Shown here in pieces: positions 16,771-24,792 of a stretch of DNA of 64,000 nucleotides. Below the pieces are notes generated by a model. That model saw only the letters and a program-made list of their open reading frames with translations. It had not been told where the DNA came from and made no database searches. A program made the translations under genes and the position numbers. The stretch lies in contig NZ_CP040915.1 in NCBI RefSeq assembly GCF_006352065.1, positions 2,356,001 to 2,420,000 on the forward strand, read 5' to 3'. Numbering within the stretch: the first letter of the stretch is position 1; each line of letters opens with the position of its first letter. The DNA is from Georgenia yuyongxinii (GTDB lineage: Bacteria > Actinomycetota > Actinomycetes > Actinomycetales > Actinomycetaceae).

Positions 16771-18159
16771 ATGACCACCACCGAGACTGCCAAGAAGATC
16801 TCCCGCCAGCGCATCACCGAGCTCATCGAACGCGAGGCCGCGGCACTGGACGCCCGCACGCAGCGCTCCCGGGAGATGTACACACGCGCCGCCGAGCACC
16901 TCAGCGGCGGCGTCGCGTCCTCGTACCAGCTGCGCGACCCCTGGCCCATCTACCTCGAGGGCGGCCAGGGCCCGAAGGTGCGCGACGTGGACGGCAACGA
17001 GTACTGGGACTTCCACAACGGCTTCGGCTCGATGGTGCAGGGCCACGCGCACCCCGCCATCGGCAAGGCCGTCGCCGAGCGCTACCCCAACGGCACCCAC
17101 TTCGCCGCGCCCACCGAGGACGCGATCGTCGTCGGCAACGAGCTCGCCCGGCGGTGGGGGCTGCCCAAGTGGCGCTACACCAACTCCGGTTCGGAGTCGA
17201 CGATGGACGCCATCCGCATCGCCCGCGCCTACACGGGCCGCGACACCGTGATGAAGATCTTCGGCTCTTACCACGGCCACCACGACACCGTCATGGTCTC
17301 CATCGGGGTGGAGTACGACAAGATCGGCGACCGGGAGAACCTCGCCTCGCTAGCCTACGGCGGCGGCATCCCGCAGGCCACGGTCGACATGACCGTCGCT
17401 GTGCCGTTCAACGACGCCGGCGCCATGGAGCGCCGCATCGAGCGCCTCGCCCAGGAGGGCCGCCTGCCCGCCTGCGTGATCATGGAGCCGGCCATGATGA
17501 ACCTCGGTGTCGTGCTGCCCGAGCCCGGGTACCTCGAGGCCGTCCGCGAGATCACACGAAGCCACGGCATCGTCCTCATCTTCGACGAGGTCAAGACGGG
17601 CCTGTGCATCGCCCCCGGCGGCGCCACCGACAAGTTCGGGGTCATCCCGGACATGGTCACCCTCGCTAAGGCCCTCGGCGGCGGCCTCCCCTCGGGTGCT
17701 ATCGGCGGCAGTGAGGAGATCATGCGGGTGGTCGAGGACGGCACCGTGTACCAGGTGGGCACCTACAACGGCAACCCCCTGAGCATGGCGGCCGCCCGGG
17801 CCAGCCTGCTCGATGTGCTCACCCCCGAGGCGTACGAGCACCTCGACCGCCTCAACGAGCGCATCGTCACCGGGTGCCAGGGCATCGTGGACCGTTACGG
17901 CCTGCCCGGGTACACCGTCGGCATCGGCTCCAAGGGCTGCGTCACCTTCTCCCCCGAGAAGGTGGTGGACTACGAGACCTTCAAGGCCAACCAGGACGCC
18001 GACCTGTCCGAGCTGGCGTGGCTGTTCAACATGAACCGCGGCATCTTCATGACACCGGGCCGTGAGGAGGAGTGGACCCTCTCGGTCACCCACACCGACG
18101 AGGCCATCGACGCCTACATCGCCTGCTTCGAAGAGTTGGCGCGCGACCTGACGGCGTGA
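16771..18159 (+). CDS. PLP-dependent class III aminotransferase (HemL-like fold), probable amine aminotransferase
   Basis: A 462-aa protein. FHNGFGSMVQGHAHPAIGKA and NSGSESTMDAIRIARAYTGR bind the PLP phosphate; VLIFDEVKTGLCIAPGGATD has the PLP Asp; the Schiff-base Lys is in VTLAKALGGGLPSGAIGG. It resembles glutamate-1-semialdehyde aminomutase-type transaminases but has a long N-terminal helix and lies in an amine operon, not near heme genes. ATG 16771 has GGAGG upstream. With the upstream oxidase lost, it may be the remaining enzyme removing the first amino group of putrescine; pyruvate or 2-oxoglutarate could be the acceptor (inference). Its end lies in a 35-bp tandem repeat. Confidence 0.85.
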   Translation: MTTTETAKKISRQRITELIEREAAALDARTQRSREMYTRAAEHLSGGVASSYQLRDPWPIYLEGGQGPKVRDVDGNEYWDFHNGFGSMVQGHAHPAIGKAVAERYPNGTHFAAPTEDAIVVGNELARRWGLPKWRYTNSGSESTMDAIRIARAYTGRDTVMKIFGSYHGHHDTVMVSIGVEYDKIGDRENLASLAYGGGIPQATVDMTVAVPFNDAGAMERRIERLAQEGRLPACVIMEPAMMNLGVVLPEPGYLEAVREITRSHGIVLIFDEVKTGLCIAPGGATDKFGVIPDMVTLAKALGGGLPSGAIGGSEEIMRVVEDGTVYQVGTYNGNPLSMAAARASLLDVLTPEAYEHLDRLNERIVTGCQGIVDRYGLPGYTVGIGSKGCVTFSPEKVVDYETFKANQDADLSELAWLFNMNRGIFMTPGREEEWTLSVTHTDEAIDAYIACFEELARDLTA

Positions 18160-18247
18160 GACGCCCGACGGCGGAACGCGACCTGACGGCGTGAGACGCC
18201 CGACGGCGGAACGCGACCTGACGGCGTGAGACGCCCGACGGCGAAGC
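18143..18247 (+). repeat. 35-bp tandem repeat, three copies, spanning the aminotransferase stop codon
   Basis: Copies start at 18143, 18178 and 18213; the first contains the last codons and TGA of the aminotransferase gene. Copies 1 and 2 are identical and copy 3 differs only near its end. Each contains GGCGTGAGACGCC, a 5-bp stem with a GAG loop, so three small hairpins follow the gene. Confidence 0.93.
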
Positions 18248-18418
18248 TCGCCCGAGGGCGTATCGCGACACGGCCCGTCGACGGTCGTGACACTGAGGTG
18301 GGCCCCGGCCCGGCACTCGCCGGGACGGGGCCGGCGGTCTCGTCCAGGCCGCAGCGCCCGCGCCGTGCCCCGGCCCCCCACCGAACGCGGGCACGCGCTT
18401 CCGCGGAAGCGGCCGCCG
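18248..18418. other. Intergenic stretch without gene
   Basis: The 171 bp between the tandem repeats and the convergent reductase gene show no credible gene or strong hairpin. The frames open here are GC-bias artefacts. Confidence 0.6.
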
Positions 18419-19051
18419 TCAGCTCGGGTCGGGCTCCGCCGTCGCCGCTCCCGTCGTCCTCTCCGCTGCCGCGTCCGTCGTCGTCTCCGCCGCGTAGCGC
18501 AGGAAGACCACACCCGAGGCGAAGTTCCGGGTCTCGAGCAGCCGCAGCCCGAGCCGTTGGTCCAATGCCGGGAGGTAGGGCGTGCCCGCGCCGAGCACCA
18601 CCGGGTGCACGGCGACGCCGTACTCGTCGACCAGCCCGGCACGGATCAGGGTGCCGGCAAGCGCGGGGCCGCCGACGTCGATGACCGCAGCGGGATCGGC
18701 CTTCAGCCGCCGCACTTCCTCGACCGGGTCACCCCGGACGAGCCGGCTGTTCCACCCGACCTCCCGCAGGGTCGAGGAGAACACGACCTTCGGCGTCTGG
18801 GCCCAGATCTCGGCGAACTCGCGCTCCACCGGGCTGGCGTCCGGGTCAGACGGTGCCGTCGGCCAGTACCCCGCCATGAGCTCGTACATCCGCCGCCCGT
18901 ACAGGGAGGTGGTCACCTTCCGGGACTGCTCGTTGAAGAACGAGTGCAGCTCCTCGTCCACCTGGACCCAGTCCAGCGACCGGCTCGGCGTCTCTACGAA
19001 CCCGTCGAGCGACATCGACAGCGAGTAGATCACGGTGCCCATGTCCACCAA
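18419..19051 (-). CDS. Dihydrofolate reductase-family protein (RibD C-terminal domain type)
   Basis: A 210-aa protein. VIYSLSMSLDGFVETPSRSL at the N-terminus, TSLYGRRMYELMAGYWP and VIDVGGPALAGTLIRAGLVD form the NADPH-binding DHFR/RibD fold found in many actinobacterial stand-alone reductases. The C-terminal ~25 residues are low complexity (TTTDAAAERTTGAATAE). Substrate is unknown; neither folate nor riboflavin genes are near. GTG/ATG 19051 is used, though ATG 19042 (MGTVIYS) is nearly as good. It is downstream of, and on the same strand as, the ABC exporter genes, with 63 bp between. Confidence 0.88.
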   Translation of the reverse strand: MVDMGTVIYSLSMSLDGFVETPSRSLDWVQVDEELHSFFNEQSRKVTTSLYGRRMYELMAGYWPTAPSDPDASPVEREFAEIWAQTPKVVFSSTLREVGWNSRLVRGDPVEEVRRLKADPAAVIDVGGPALAGTLIRAGLVDEYGVAVHPVVLGAGTPYLPALDQRLGLRLLETRNFASGVVFLRYAAETTTDAAAERTTGAATAEPDPS

Positions 19052-19114
19052 CCCCTCAGCCGCGAATGGGCACGATGATCCCGGGGCCGTGCACGGCGTG
19101 CAACCGCCGGGTGC

Positions 19115-20278
19115 TCACAGCGCCCGGGTGAGGCTCCGGCGGAGCAGCCACGCACCCAGCGCGAGGAGCACCGCCGCCATCGCGGCCAGCACGCCCAGCT
19201 GCGGGAGGATGTCCGTCAGCGACCCGCCGCGGCGCTGGATCTCCGCGAACGCCTCGTACGCCCAGGCGTGCGGCGTCACGTGGGCGATCCGCTGCAGTGA
19301 GTCGGGGAAGATCTCCAAGGGCACCATGCACCCACCGAGGGCGGCCAGGATGAGGCCGGTCCCGATGCCGACGCCGGCGGCGGCGCCCTCGCTGTCCATG
19401 ACCGACCCGATCACCATGGCTCCGGCGGCGGCGACGAGGCTGAAGACCACGAGCACCAGCCCCGACAGCGCGATGTTGCCCCAGTCCACCCCGAACAGCA
19501 CGGCGGTGCCGATCATGATGTAGGCGCCCTGGAACACCGCGATGGCGAACCGGCCCGTCGCCTGACCTGCGACGGCCATGCCGGTGGAGACCGGCGCCGC
19601 GAGCGTGCGGCTCATCACGCCGTGACGGCGCGCCTGGATGAGGGTCGCGGAGCCGGCCAGGGAGGCGAGGAAGACGAACAGCAGCGTCTCGGCGGCGGCG
19701 CCGACGTCGAACCCGGACGAGCCCGCGAACGCCTCGGAGATGTCGTCGACGTTGGTCACTTCAAGGCTGGGCGGGTTGACGGTCTCGGCGGCGGCCGCCA
19801 GCGCCGTGGCCGCCGCGGACTCCTCGGCGCCGGCGTCGATCAGCGCGCTCAGCTGGTTGCGCTCGGTGGCCACGGCCTGCATCGCGGTCCGCACCCGTTG
19901 GAACGTGGCTTGCGCACCGGCTTGGGAGCCGAGGACCACCTCGATGTCAGCGGTGTCGCCGGCGGTGAAGGCTGCGGCGTCGTCCTCGGAGACCAGGACG
20001 GCGACGTCGGAGCGGCCACGGGCGAGCTGCTCCCGGGCGTCGTCGGCATCGGCGAAGGTGACGGCGACGTCGTCGTCCTCCATCTCGGTGACCAGGGCGT
20101 CGCGCAGGTCGGTCGACTCCCCCACGACCACCACGCGCCCCTGGGACCCATCACCGCCGAACTGGGAGCCGATCACCAGGACCAGCAGCAGCGGCATGAT
20201 GAAGACGAAGAAGATGTTGGACCGGTCGCGCAGGAACCGGCGCAGCTCCACTCCCGCGATGGCGAGCACGGATCTCAC
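19115..20278 (-). CDS. ABC-2 type transporter permease
   Basis: A 387-aa permease. One N-terminal membrane segment (IFFVFIMPLLLVLVIGSQFG) is followed by a ~150-residue extracytoplasmic domain and five or more C-terminal membrane helices, as in YhgE/DrrB-like ABC-2 exporters. GTG 20278 overlaps the stop of the preceding permease by 4 bases; the longer open frame upstream runs antisense-free inside that gene and is not real. With its paralogue and the ATPase it should form a heteromeric exporter; the cargo (drug, lipid or peptide) cannot be read from sequence. Confidence 0.88.
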   Translation of the reverse strand: MRSVLAIAGVELRRFLRDRSNIFFVFIMPLLLVLVIGSQFGGDGSQGRVVVVGESTDLRDALVTEMEDDDVAVTFADADDAREQLARGRSDVAVLVSEDDAAAFTAGDTADIEVVLGSQAGAQATFQRVRTAMQAVATERNQLSALIDAGAEESAAATALAAAAETVNPPSLEVTNVDDISEAFAGSSGFDVGAAAETLLFVFLASLAGSATLIQARRHGVMSRTLAAPVSTGMAVAGQATGRFAIAVFQGAYIMIGTAVLFGVDWGNIALSGLVLVVFSLVAAAGAMVIGSVMDSEGAAAGVGIGTGLILAALGGCMVPLEIFPDSLQRIAHVTPHAWAYEAFAEIQRRGGSLTDILPQLGVLAAMAAVLLALGAWLLRRSLTRAL

Positions 20279-21444
20279 AGGTTCCTCCCCCGGTCGGGTA
20301 CGAGTCGGGAGACGGCCAGGCACACCACCGCGAAGCCGAGCATGGTCACCACCGGCACACCGAGGTCCGCGAGCCCGCCGCCGCCGGAGGTGATCCCCAG
20401 CCCGCGGGTGAACGCCGCGACCGGGTTGAGGTCCAGCACGTGCCCCACCGTCCCGGTGGCGGCGATCGGGAAGAACGCCCCGCCGGCCATGCCGAGCACG
20501 AACGCGATGATGGACTGCAGGATGTTCGCCTGCTCCGCCGTCTTGGCGAGCCGGGCGACGATGAACATCAGCGACGTCCCGGCGACCACCACGCACACCA
20601 CCAGCACCGCGACGGCCACCGGCGAGCCGAAGTCGACGTCGAAGAGCAGGGAGCCGACGGTCAGCAGCACACTCGTGGCGACGATCCCGAGAATGAAGCT
20701 GACGAGCCCTTTGGCGGCCACGATCGTGCCCGCGCGCATGGGCATCGAGCGCAGACGGGCCAGGGTGCCGAACTCGCGCTCGGCAACCAGCGACAGCACG
20801 CCGAACCCCACGGTGAAGAGCAGGAACAGGCCCGCCTGGCCGGCCACCAGGGCACCGCCGACGCTGAGCTGCTCGGAGGAGGCCTCACCCTGGGTCATCG
20901 TGAGGGTCGTGCCGGGGCTAGCGGCCTGCTCGGCGATCTGGCCAAGCTGGTCCGGTGCCAGGCCGAGCTGGGCGCCGGCCGCGGCGGCCTGGGCGCCGGC
21001 GGCGAACTGGTCGATGGTGCCCTGGAGGACTGAGTAGAGGATGTCGATCTCGATGCCCGACCCCTCGCCCTCGGTGATGTCGACGACGGCGCCGCCAGCC
21101 CCGGTGGTGAACGAGTCGGAGAACCCGGCGGGCACCACCACGCCCAGCTGCGCGTCACCACTGTCGACCCGGTCGCGGACGTCCGCGGCCGGGACCTCCT
21201 CGATCGTGACGTCGAGGACCTCCAGCTGGTCGAGCACGCCGAGCAGCACCTGCCCGAGCTGGTCGTCGGGCTCGGCATGGGCCGCAACCGTCACAGGCTC
21301 CAGCTCGAGGTTCTGGGTCGAGCCGAACGTGAGGTTGAGGACGAACATCAGCCCGAGCGGCACGACGATCGCGAAGATGAAGACCGACTTGTCCCGCACG
21401 CGCAGCCGCAGGTCCGCGGCTGTCATGGTCCAGAGCTGGCGCAT
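20275..21444 (-). CDS. ABC-2 type transporter permease
   Basis: A 389-aa permease with the same layout as its neighbour: N-terminal helix (VFIFAIVVPLGLMFVLNLTF), large outer domain rich in Asp, Ala and Gly (residues ~45-190), then a block of five to six helices starting LFLLFTVGFGVLSLVAEREF. The E-F-G-T-L motif after the first of these is typical of ABC-2 permeases. It starts one base after the ATPase stop and overlaps the second permease gene, so the three genes form one operon. The paired outer domains suggest a heterodimer. Confidence 0.88.
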   Translation of the reverse strand: MRQLWTMTAADLRLRVRDKSVFIFAIVVPLGLMFVLNLTFGSTQNLELEPVTVAAHAEPDDQLGQVLLGVLDQLEVLDVTIEEVPAADVRDRVDSGDAQLGVVVPAGFSDSFTTGAGGAVVDITEGEGSGIEIDILYSVLQGTIDQFAAGAQAAAAGAQLGLAPDQLGQIAEQAASPGTTLTMTQGEASSEQLSVGGALVAGQAGLFLLFTVGFGVLSLVAEREFGTLARLRSMPMRAGTIVAAKGLVSFILGIVATSVLLTVGSLLFDVDFGSPVAVAVLVVCVVVAGTSLMFIVARLAKTAEQANILQSIIAFVLGMAGGAFFPIAATGTVGHVLDLNPVAAFTRGLGITSGGGGLADLGVPVVTMLGFAVVCLAVSRLVPDRGRNL

Positions 21445-21445
21445 G

Positions 21446-22417
21446 TCAGTCCCGCAGGGCCTTCCCGGTCAGGTGCAGGAAGACCGACTCCAGATCCGGC
21501 CGTGAGATCTCGACGTCGCTCAGGGCCATCCCCGCCCCGGTGGCACCCGTGACGATGCCTGCCACCGCCGTCGGCGCCTCGTGGACCGTGAGGGTCAGGG
21601 TGCGCCGGTCCGCGTCGACGCGCTCGACGGCGGGCAGCATCCGTAGCGTGTGCGCGGCCGCCGCCGTCTCCCCCGAGCCGGTCAGCCGGATGGTGTCCAC
21701 CCCACCGGTGAGGCGGATGAGCTCGTCCTGGGTGCCTTCTGCCTGGATCTGGCCGGAGTCGATGATGGCGATCCGGTCGCAGAGGCGCTCGGCCTCCTCC
21801 ATGTAGTGGGTGGTGTAGAGCACCGCCATGCCCTCCCCCGACAGCGCCTCGACGGACTCGAGGATGGCGTTGCGGGACTGCGGGTCCACCCCGACCGTCG
21901 GCTCGTCGAGGATGAGCAGCGCGGGCTGGTGAAGCAGGCCGATGCCGATGTTCAGGCGCCGCTTCATGCCGCCGGAGAACTCCTTGGTCGCGTCCTTCTG
22001 CCGGTCGGTCAGACCGATGAGCTCGAGCACCTTGGCGATCCGGCCGGTCAGCTCCTTGCCGCGCATGCCCTGCAGGCGGCCGAAGAACATGAGGTTCTCC
22101 CGGGCGGTGAGCTCGGGGTAGATCGCCAGGTCCTGGGGCACGAGGCCGATGTGCCGCTTGACGGCGATCGCGTTCGGCCCCATCGGCTCGCCCGCTACCG
22201 TGATCGTGCCGGCGTCTGCCGGGACGAGGCCGGCGATCATGGAGATCGTGGTCGTCTTGCCGGCGCCGTTGGGCCCGAGCAGGCCGAAGGTCTCACCCGG
22301 GGCGATCATGAAGGAGACGCCGTCGACGGCCGTCAGGTCGCCGTACCGGCGGACCAGCCCCTCGACGACGAGCACGTTCTCGCCTGCGAGCCTGGGCGCT
22401 CTCTCATCGCGCGTCAC
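21446..22417 (-). CDS. ABC transporter ATP-binding protein, DrrA/CcmA-like
   Basis: A 323-aa ATPase. Walker A is LLGPNGAGKTTT (residue ~48), signature FSGGMKRRLNIGIGLL, Walker B LLILDEPTVGVDPQSR and H-loop VLYTTHYMEEAERL. About 90 residues after the ATPase core form a regulatory domain, as in DrrA-type proteins that serve ABC-2 exporters. It is the first gene of the exporter operon; the start at 22417 follows GAAGGTGA. There is no adjacent regulator except the unrelated DUF932 gene across a 238-bp divergent gap. Confidence 0.93.
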   Translation of the reverse strand: MTRDERAPRLAGENVLVVEGLVRRYGDLTAVDGVSFMIAPGETFGLLGPNGAGKTTTISMIAGLVPADAGTITVAGEPMGPNAIAVKRHIGLVPQDLAIYPELTARENLMFFGRLQGMRGKELTGRIAKVLELIGLTDRQKDATKEFSGGMKRRLNIGIGLLHQPALLILDEPTVGVDPQSRNAILESVEALSGEGMAVLYTTHYMEEAERLCDRIAIIDSGQIQAEGTQDELIRLTGGVDTIRLTGSGETAAAAHTLRMLPAVERVDADRRTLTLTVHEAPTAVAGIVTGATGAGMALSDVEISRPDLESVFLHLTGKALRD

Positions 22418-22655
22418 GGTTCACCTTCGCGTCGTCCGAATCCCCGACCTGCATCGTCATGCTGTCACAGGCCACTGACACGCCGCGCTGGACCTTCGCC
22501 CGATGCGCGAACCGTTATGAGACGGAAAGGGTCTGTTGGGTTTGCGTTCGCTTGACGTGAGGCACCGTCGCCGACTGCCGCAGCGGCCGCTGTCCACAGC
22601 GCGCAGGCGCGATGTCAGTGGTATCGGGTTGGCTGCGGTCAAGGAGGCAACGACC
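22418..22655. promoter_or_regulatory. Divergent promoter region of ABC exporter and DUF932 gene
   Basis: 238 bp without a gene. It contains TGTCA (22463-22467) and TGACA (22476-22480), an inverted repeat with 8-base spacing, and AAGGAGG before the DUF932 ATG. Binding proteins are unknown. Confidence 0.35.
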
Positions 22656-23726
22656 ATGTCGAGAGAGACCTTGCAGTCGCTGAACACCCACACCCTCATC
22701 GGCAACACCGCGCACCGCGGCACGGCCTGGCACTACCGGGCGGAGCTACAGGGCGCGGAGCCGAACCACTATCCCGGGCCGATCCCGGTCGAGGACGTCA
22801 CCCGGCGGCTCTTCGGCTGGGAGGCGCAGTCCCGCGCCATCGCGGTCGAACGGCCGGCCGACGCGCGCACGATGACGCATCTGAGCCCCAAGGGTGCGCC
22901 CATGCGGTGGATGACCGTCCCCGGCCGGCAGGCCATCGTGCGGTCCGACCGCGATGACGGGAAGGTGCTCGGCGTCTTCACGGACGCCTACGTGCCACAC
23001 CCATACACCGAGTTCCTGCTCACGTCGCTGGGCAACATCCTCGATGACTCGCTGTCGGTCAGCTCCGCGGGCCTGCTGCGCGACGGCGCGATCGCCTGGG
23101 TGGAGGTGAGCGTGCCGGAGTCCATCACGACGCCTGAGGGCGTGGAGTTCCGGCCCAACCTGCTCGCCACCACCACGCTCGACGGCTCGCTGGCGACCAC
23201 CTACAAGCGCACCGTCACCGACGTCGTGTGTGACAACACGCGCAACGCGGCACTGCGCGAGCGCGGGCAGGACCTGAAGATCCGGCACTCGCGCAGCTCC
23301 CGGCTCAAGCTCGACGCCGCCCGCCGCGCGCTCGCCATGGTCCACACCACCGCGGAGGCGTTCGCCGCCGAAGTCGCCCGGCTGTGCCAGATCGAGGTGG
23401 ACCGGCGCACATGGAACCGGTTCCTCGACTCCTGGGTGCCGATGACCGGCCCGCACGGTGCGGAGCTGCCGGCGAAGGCACGCCAGTACGCCGAGCGGAA
23501 GCGGGAGTCCCTCGCCTCCCTCTACCGCCACGACAACCGGGTGGAGCCATGGGGCGGGACCGCCCATGCGGTCCTGCAGGCGGTCAACACCTACGAGCAC
23601 CATGCCAGCCCGTTGCGCGGCACCTCCCGGCCCGAGCGGAACATGCTCCGCGCGGTGACCGGCGGGTATGCCGCGCTCGACCGCACCGTCTGGAAGACGC
23701 TGCAGAGCGTGCTGGCCGACGCGTGA
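22656..23726 (+). CDS. DUF932 domain protein (phage/plasmid-like family)
   Basis: A 356-aa DUF932 protein. The N-terminus has SLNTHTLIGNTAHRGTAWHY, the middle FTDAYVPHPYTEFLLTSLGN and VTDVVCDNTRNAALRE, all family features. DUF932 proteins are often encoded on plasmids and prophages, but no mobile genes flank this one and its base composition looks like the rest. ATG 22656 follows a perfect AAGGAGG. Function is not established for the family; some members are linked to DNA recombination. It appears to be a single-gene unit. Confidence 0.85.
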   Translation: MSRETLQSLNTHTLIGNTAHRGTAWHYRAELQGAEPNHYPGPIPVEDVTRRLFGWEAQSRAIAVERPADARTMTHLSPKGAPMRWMTVPGRQAIVRSDRDDGKVLGVFTDAYVPHPYTEFLLTSLGNILDDSLSVSSAGLLRDGAIAWVEVSVPESITTPEGVEFRPNLLATTTLDGSLATTYKRTVTDVVCDNTRNAALRERGQDLKIRHSRSSRLKLDAARRALAMVHTTAEAFAAEVARLCQIEVDRRTWNRFLDSWVPMTGPHGAELPAKARQYAERKRESLASLYRHDNRVEPWGGTAHAVLQAVNTYEHHASPLRGTSRPERNMLRAVTGGYAALDRTVWKTLQSVLADA

Positions 23727-23791
23727 ACCGCCACCCGGGGCGTGACTACGCGCTCTGAGCCGAGCGGTGCGCCGGGATGCCCGACGCATCG

Positions 23792-24694
23792 TCAGGACGG
23801 GTCGGGCGCCAGCGCCTCGAGCACCTCGTGCGCGCGCCGCATCGCCGCGGCGGGATCCGCGTCCGGGTGACCGATCTTCGGGTCGAAGTTGAGGTCGAGG
23901 AACACCTCGGTCATGCCCTGGGCCGCCAGGTCGGGCAGGTCGGCCCGCACCTCGTCGAGACTTCCGGTGAGCGGGCGGGTTCGTGGGCCGTCGCGCACCA
24001 CCCCGCGGCACACGAACCGCATGGTCGCGGGGTCGCGACCCGCTGCCTGGGCGGCGGCCCGCACCTGCGCGATCGGGGCGGCCAAGGTGGTGAGGTCGGC
24101 CCGGCTGTTGCTGATCCACCCGTCAGCGAGCCGCCCGATGCGGCGCAGCGCCCGCTCGGACGTCGCTCCCAGCAGGATCGGCGGGCCCGACCGTTGCACC
24201 GGCTTGGGCTGCACGCTGGCGCGTGGCACGCGGTAGAAGGCGCCCGCGTGCTCCACCGGGTCAGGTCCCCACAGCGCCCGCAGGCAGTCGAGGTACTCCT
24301 CGGCCCTGGCACCCCGGCGGGCGTAGTCGGTGCCGACCGCCGCGAACTCCTCCTGCGACCAGCCCAGGCCGAGGCCGGCGTCCACCCGACCGTCGCTGAG
24401 GACGTCAAGGGTGGCCAGCTGCTTGGCGAGCACGGCCGGTGCGAGGTACGGCATGTTGACGATGGCGGTGCCCAGGCGGACACGCTCGGTCACGGCCGCG
24501 GCATAGCCGAGCACCATCAGCGGGTCCAGGACGCTGCGGTACACCGGCGGCAGCGTCGAGCCGACCGGCGCGAGCAGCCGCTGGAAGGTCCACAACGAGG
24601 CGTACCCGAGCTCCTCGGCGCGCCGGGCGAGCTCGGCCACGTTGGATGGAGTGGCCCAGGAGCCCGAGACGGGCAACGCGAATCCGATCTTCAT
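23792..24694 (-). CDS. LLM-class flavin-dependent oxidoreductase
   Basis: A 300-aa TIM-barrel oxidoreductase. MKIGFALPVSGSWATPSNVA at the start, VRLGTAIVNMPYLAPAVLAK and VDAGLGLGWSQEEFAAVG are typical of luciferase-like monooxygenases; the pattern fits the actinobacterial group that uses F420 or FMN. ATG 24694 is preferred because CAGGAT stands 6 bases upstream (leaderless); ATG 24709 is possible. The long frame upstream is antisense to the next gene. It is divergent from the nitronate monooxygenase gene and may share the 18-bp palindrome there. Substrate unknown. Confidence 0.88.
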   Translation of the reverse strand: MKIGFALPVSGSWATPSNVAELARRAEELGYASLWTFQRLLAPVGSTLPPVYRSVLDPLMVLGYAAAVTERVRLGTAIVNMPYLAPAVLAKQLATLDVLSDGRVDAGLGLGWSQEEFAAVGTDYARRGARAEEYLDCLRALWGPDPVEHAGAFYRVPRASVQPKPVQRSGPPILLGATSERALRRIGRLADGWISNSRADLTTLAAPIAQVRAAAQAAGRDPATMRFVCRGVVRDGPRTRPLTGSLDEVRADLPDLAAQGMTEVFLDLNFDPKIGHPDADPAAAMRRAHEVLEALAPDPS

Positions 24695-24700
24695 GTGCTG

Positions 24701-24706
24701 ATCCTG
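24701..24706 (-). promoter_or_regulatory. -10-like hexamer CAGGAT, leaderless start
   Basis: On the minus strand CAGGAT is followed by CAGCAC and ATG 24694: 6-base spacing and no ribosome binding site. Confidence 0.4.
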
Positions 24707-24729
24707 CATCAGGCGCCGGGCGCGGTGGG

Positions 24730-24747
24730 CGACCCCGCGCGGGGTCG
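24730..24747. promoter_or_regulatory. 18-bp perfect palindrome in divergent promoter
   Basis: CGACCCCGCGCGGGGTCG is fully self-complementary and lies between the divergent LLM oxidoreductase and nitronate monooxygenase genes. It is a strong operator candidate, though at this GC content some such sites arise by chance. Confidence 0.45.
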
Positions 24748-24792
24748 GCGCTAGCCTCTCGACGGAACCGGATCCGAGGTGAAGGAGCAACG

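Noticed and set aside
16771-18159. Heme biosynthesis glutamate-1-semialdehyde aminomutase (HemL)
   Set aside because: The fold is similar, but the protein has a long N-terminal helix, lies in an amine transport operon and no other heme genes are near.
18143-18247. Possible CRISPR array
   Set aside because: The 35-bp copies are directly abutting with no spacers and start inside a gene, so they are tandem duplications; no cas genes are near.
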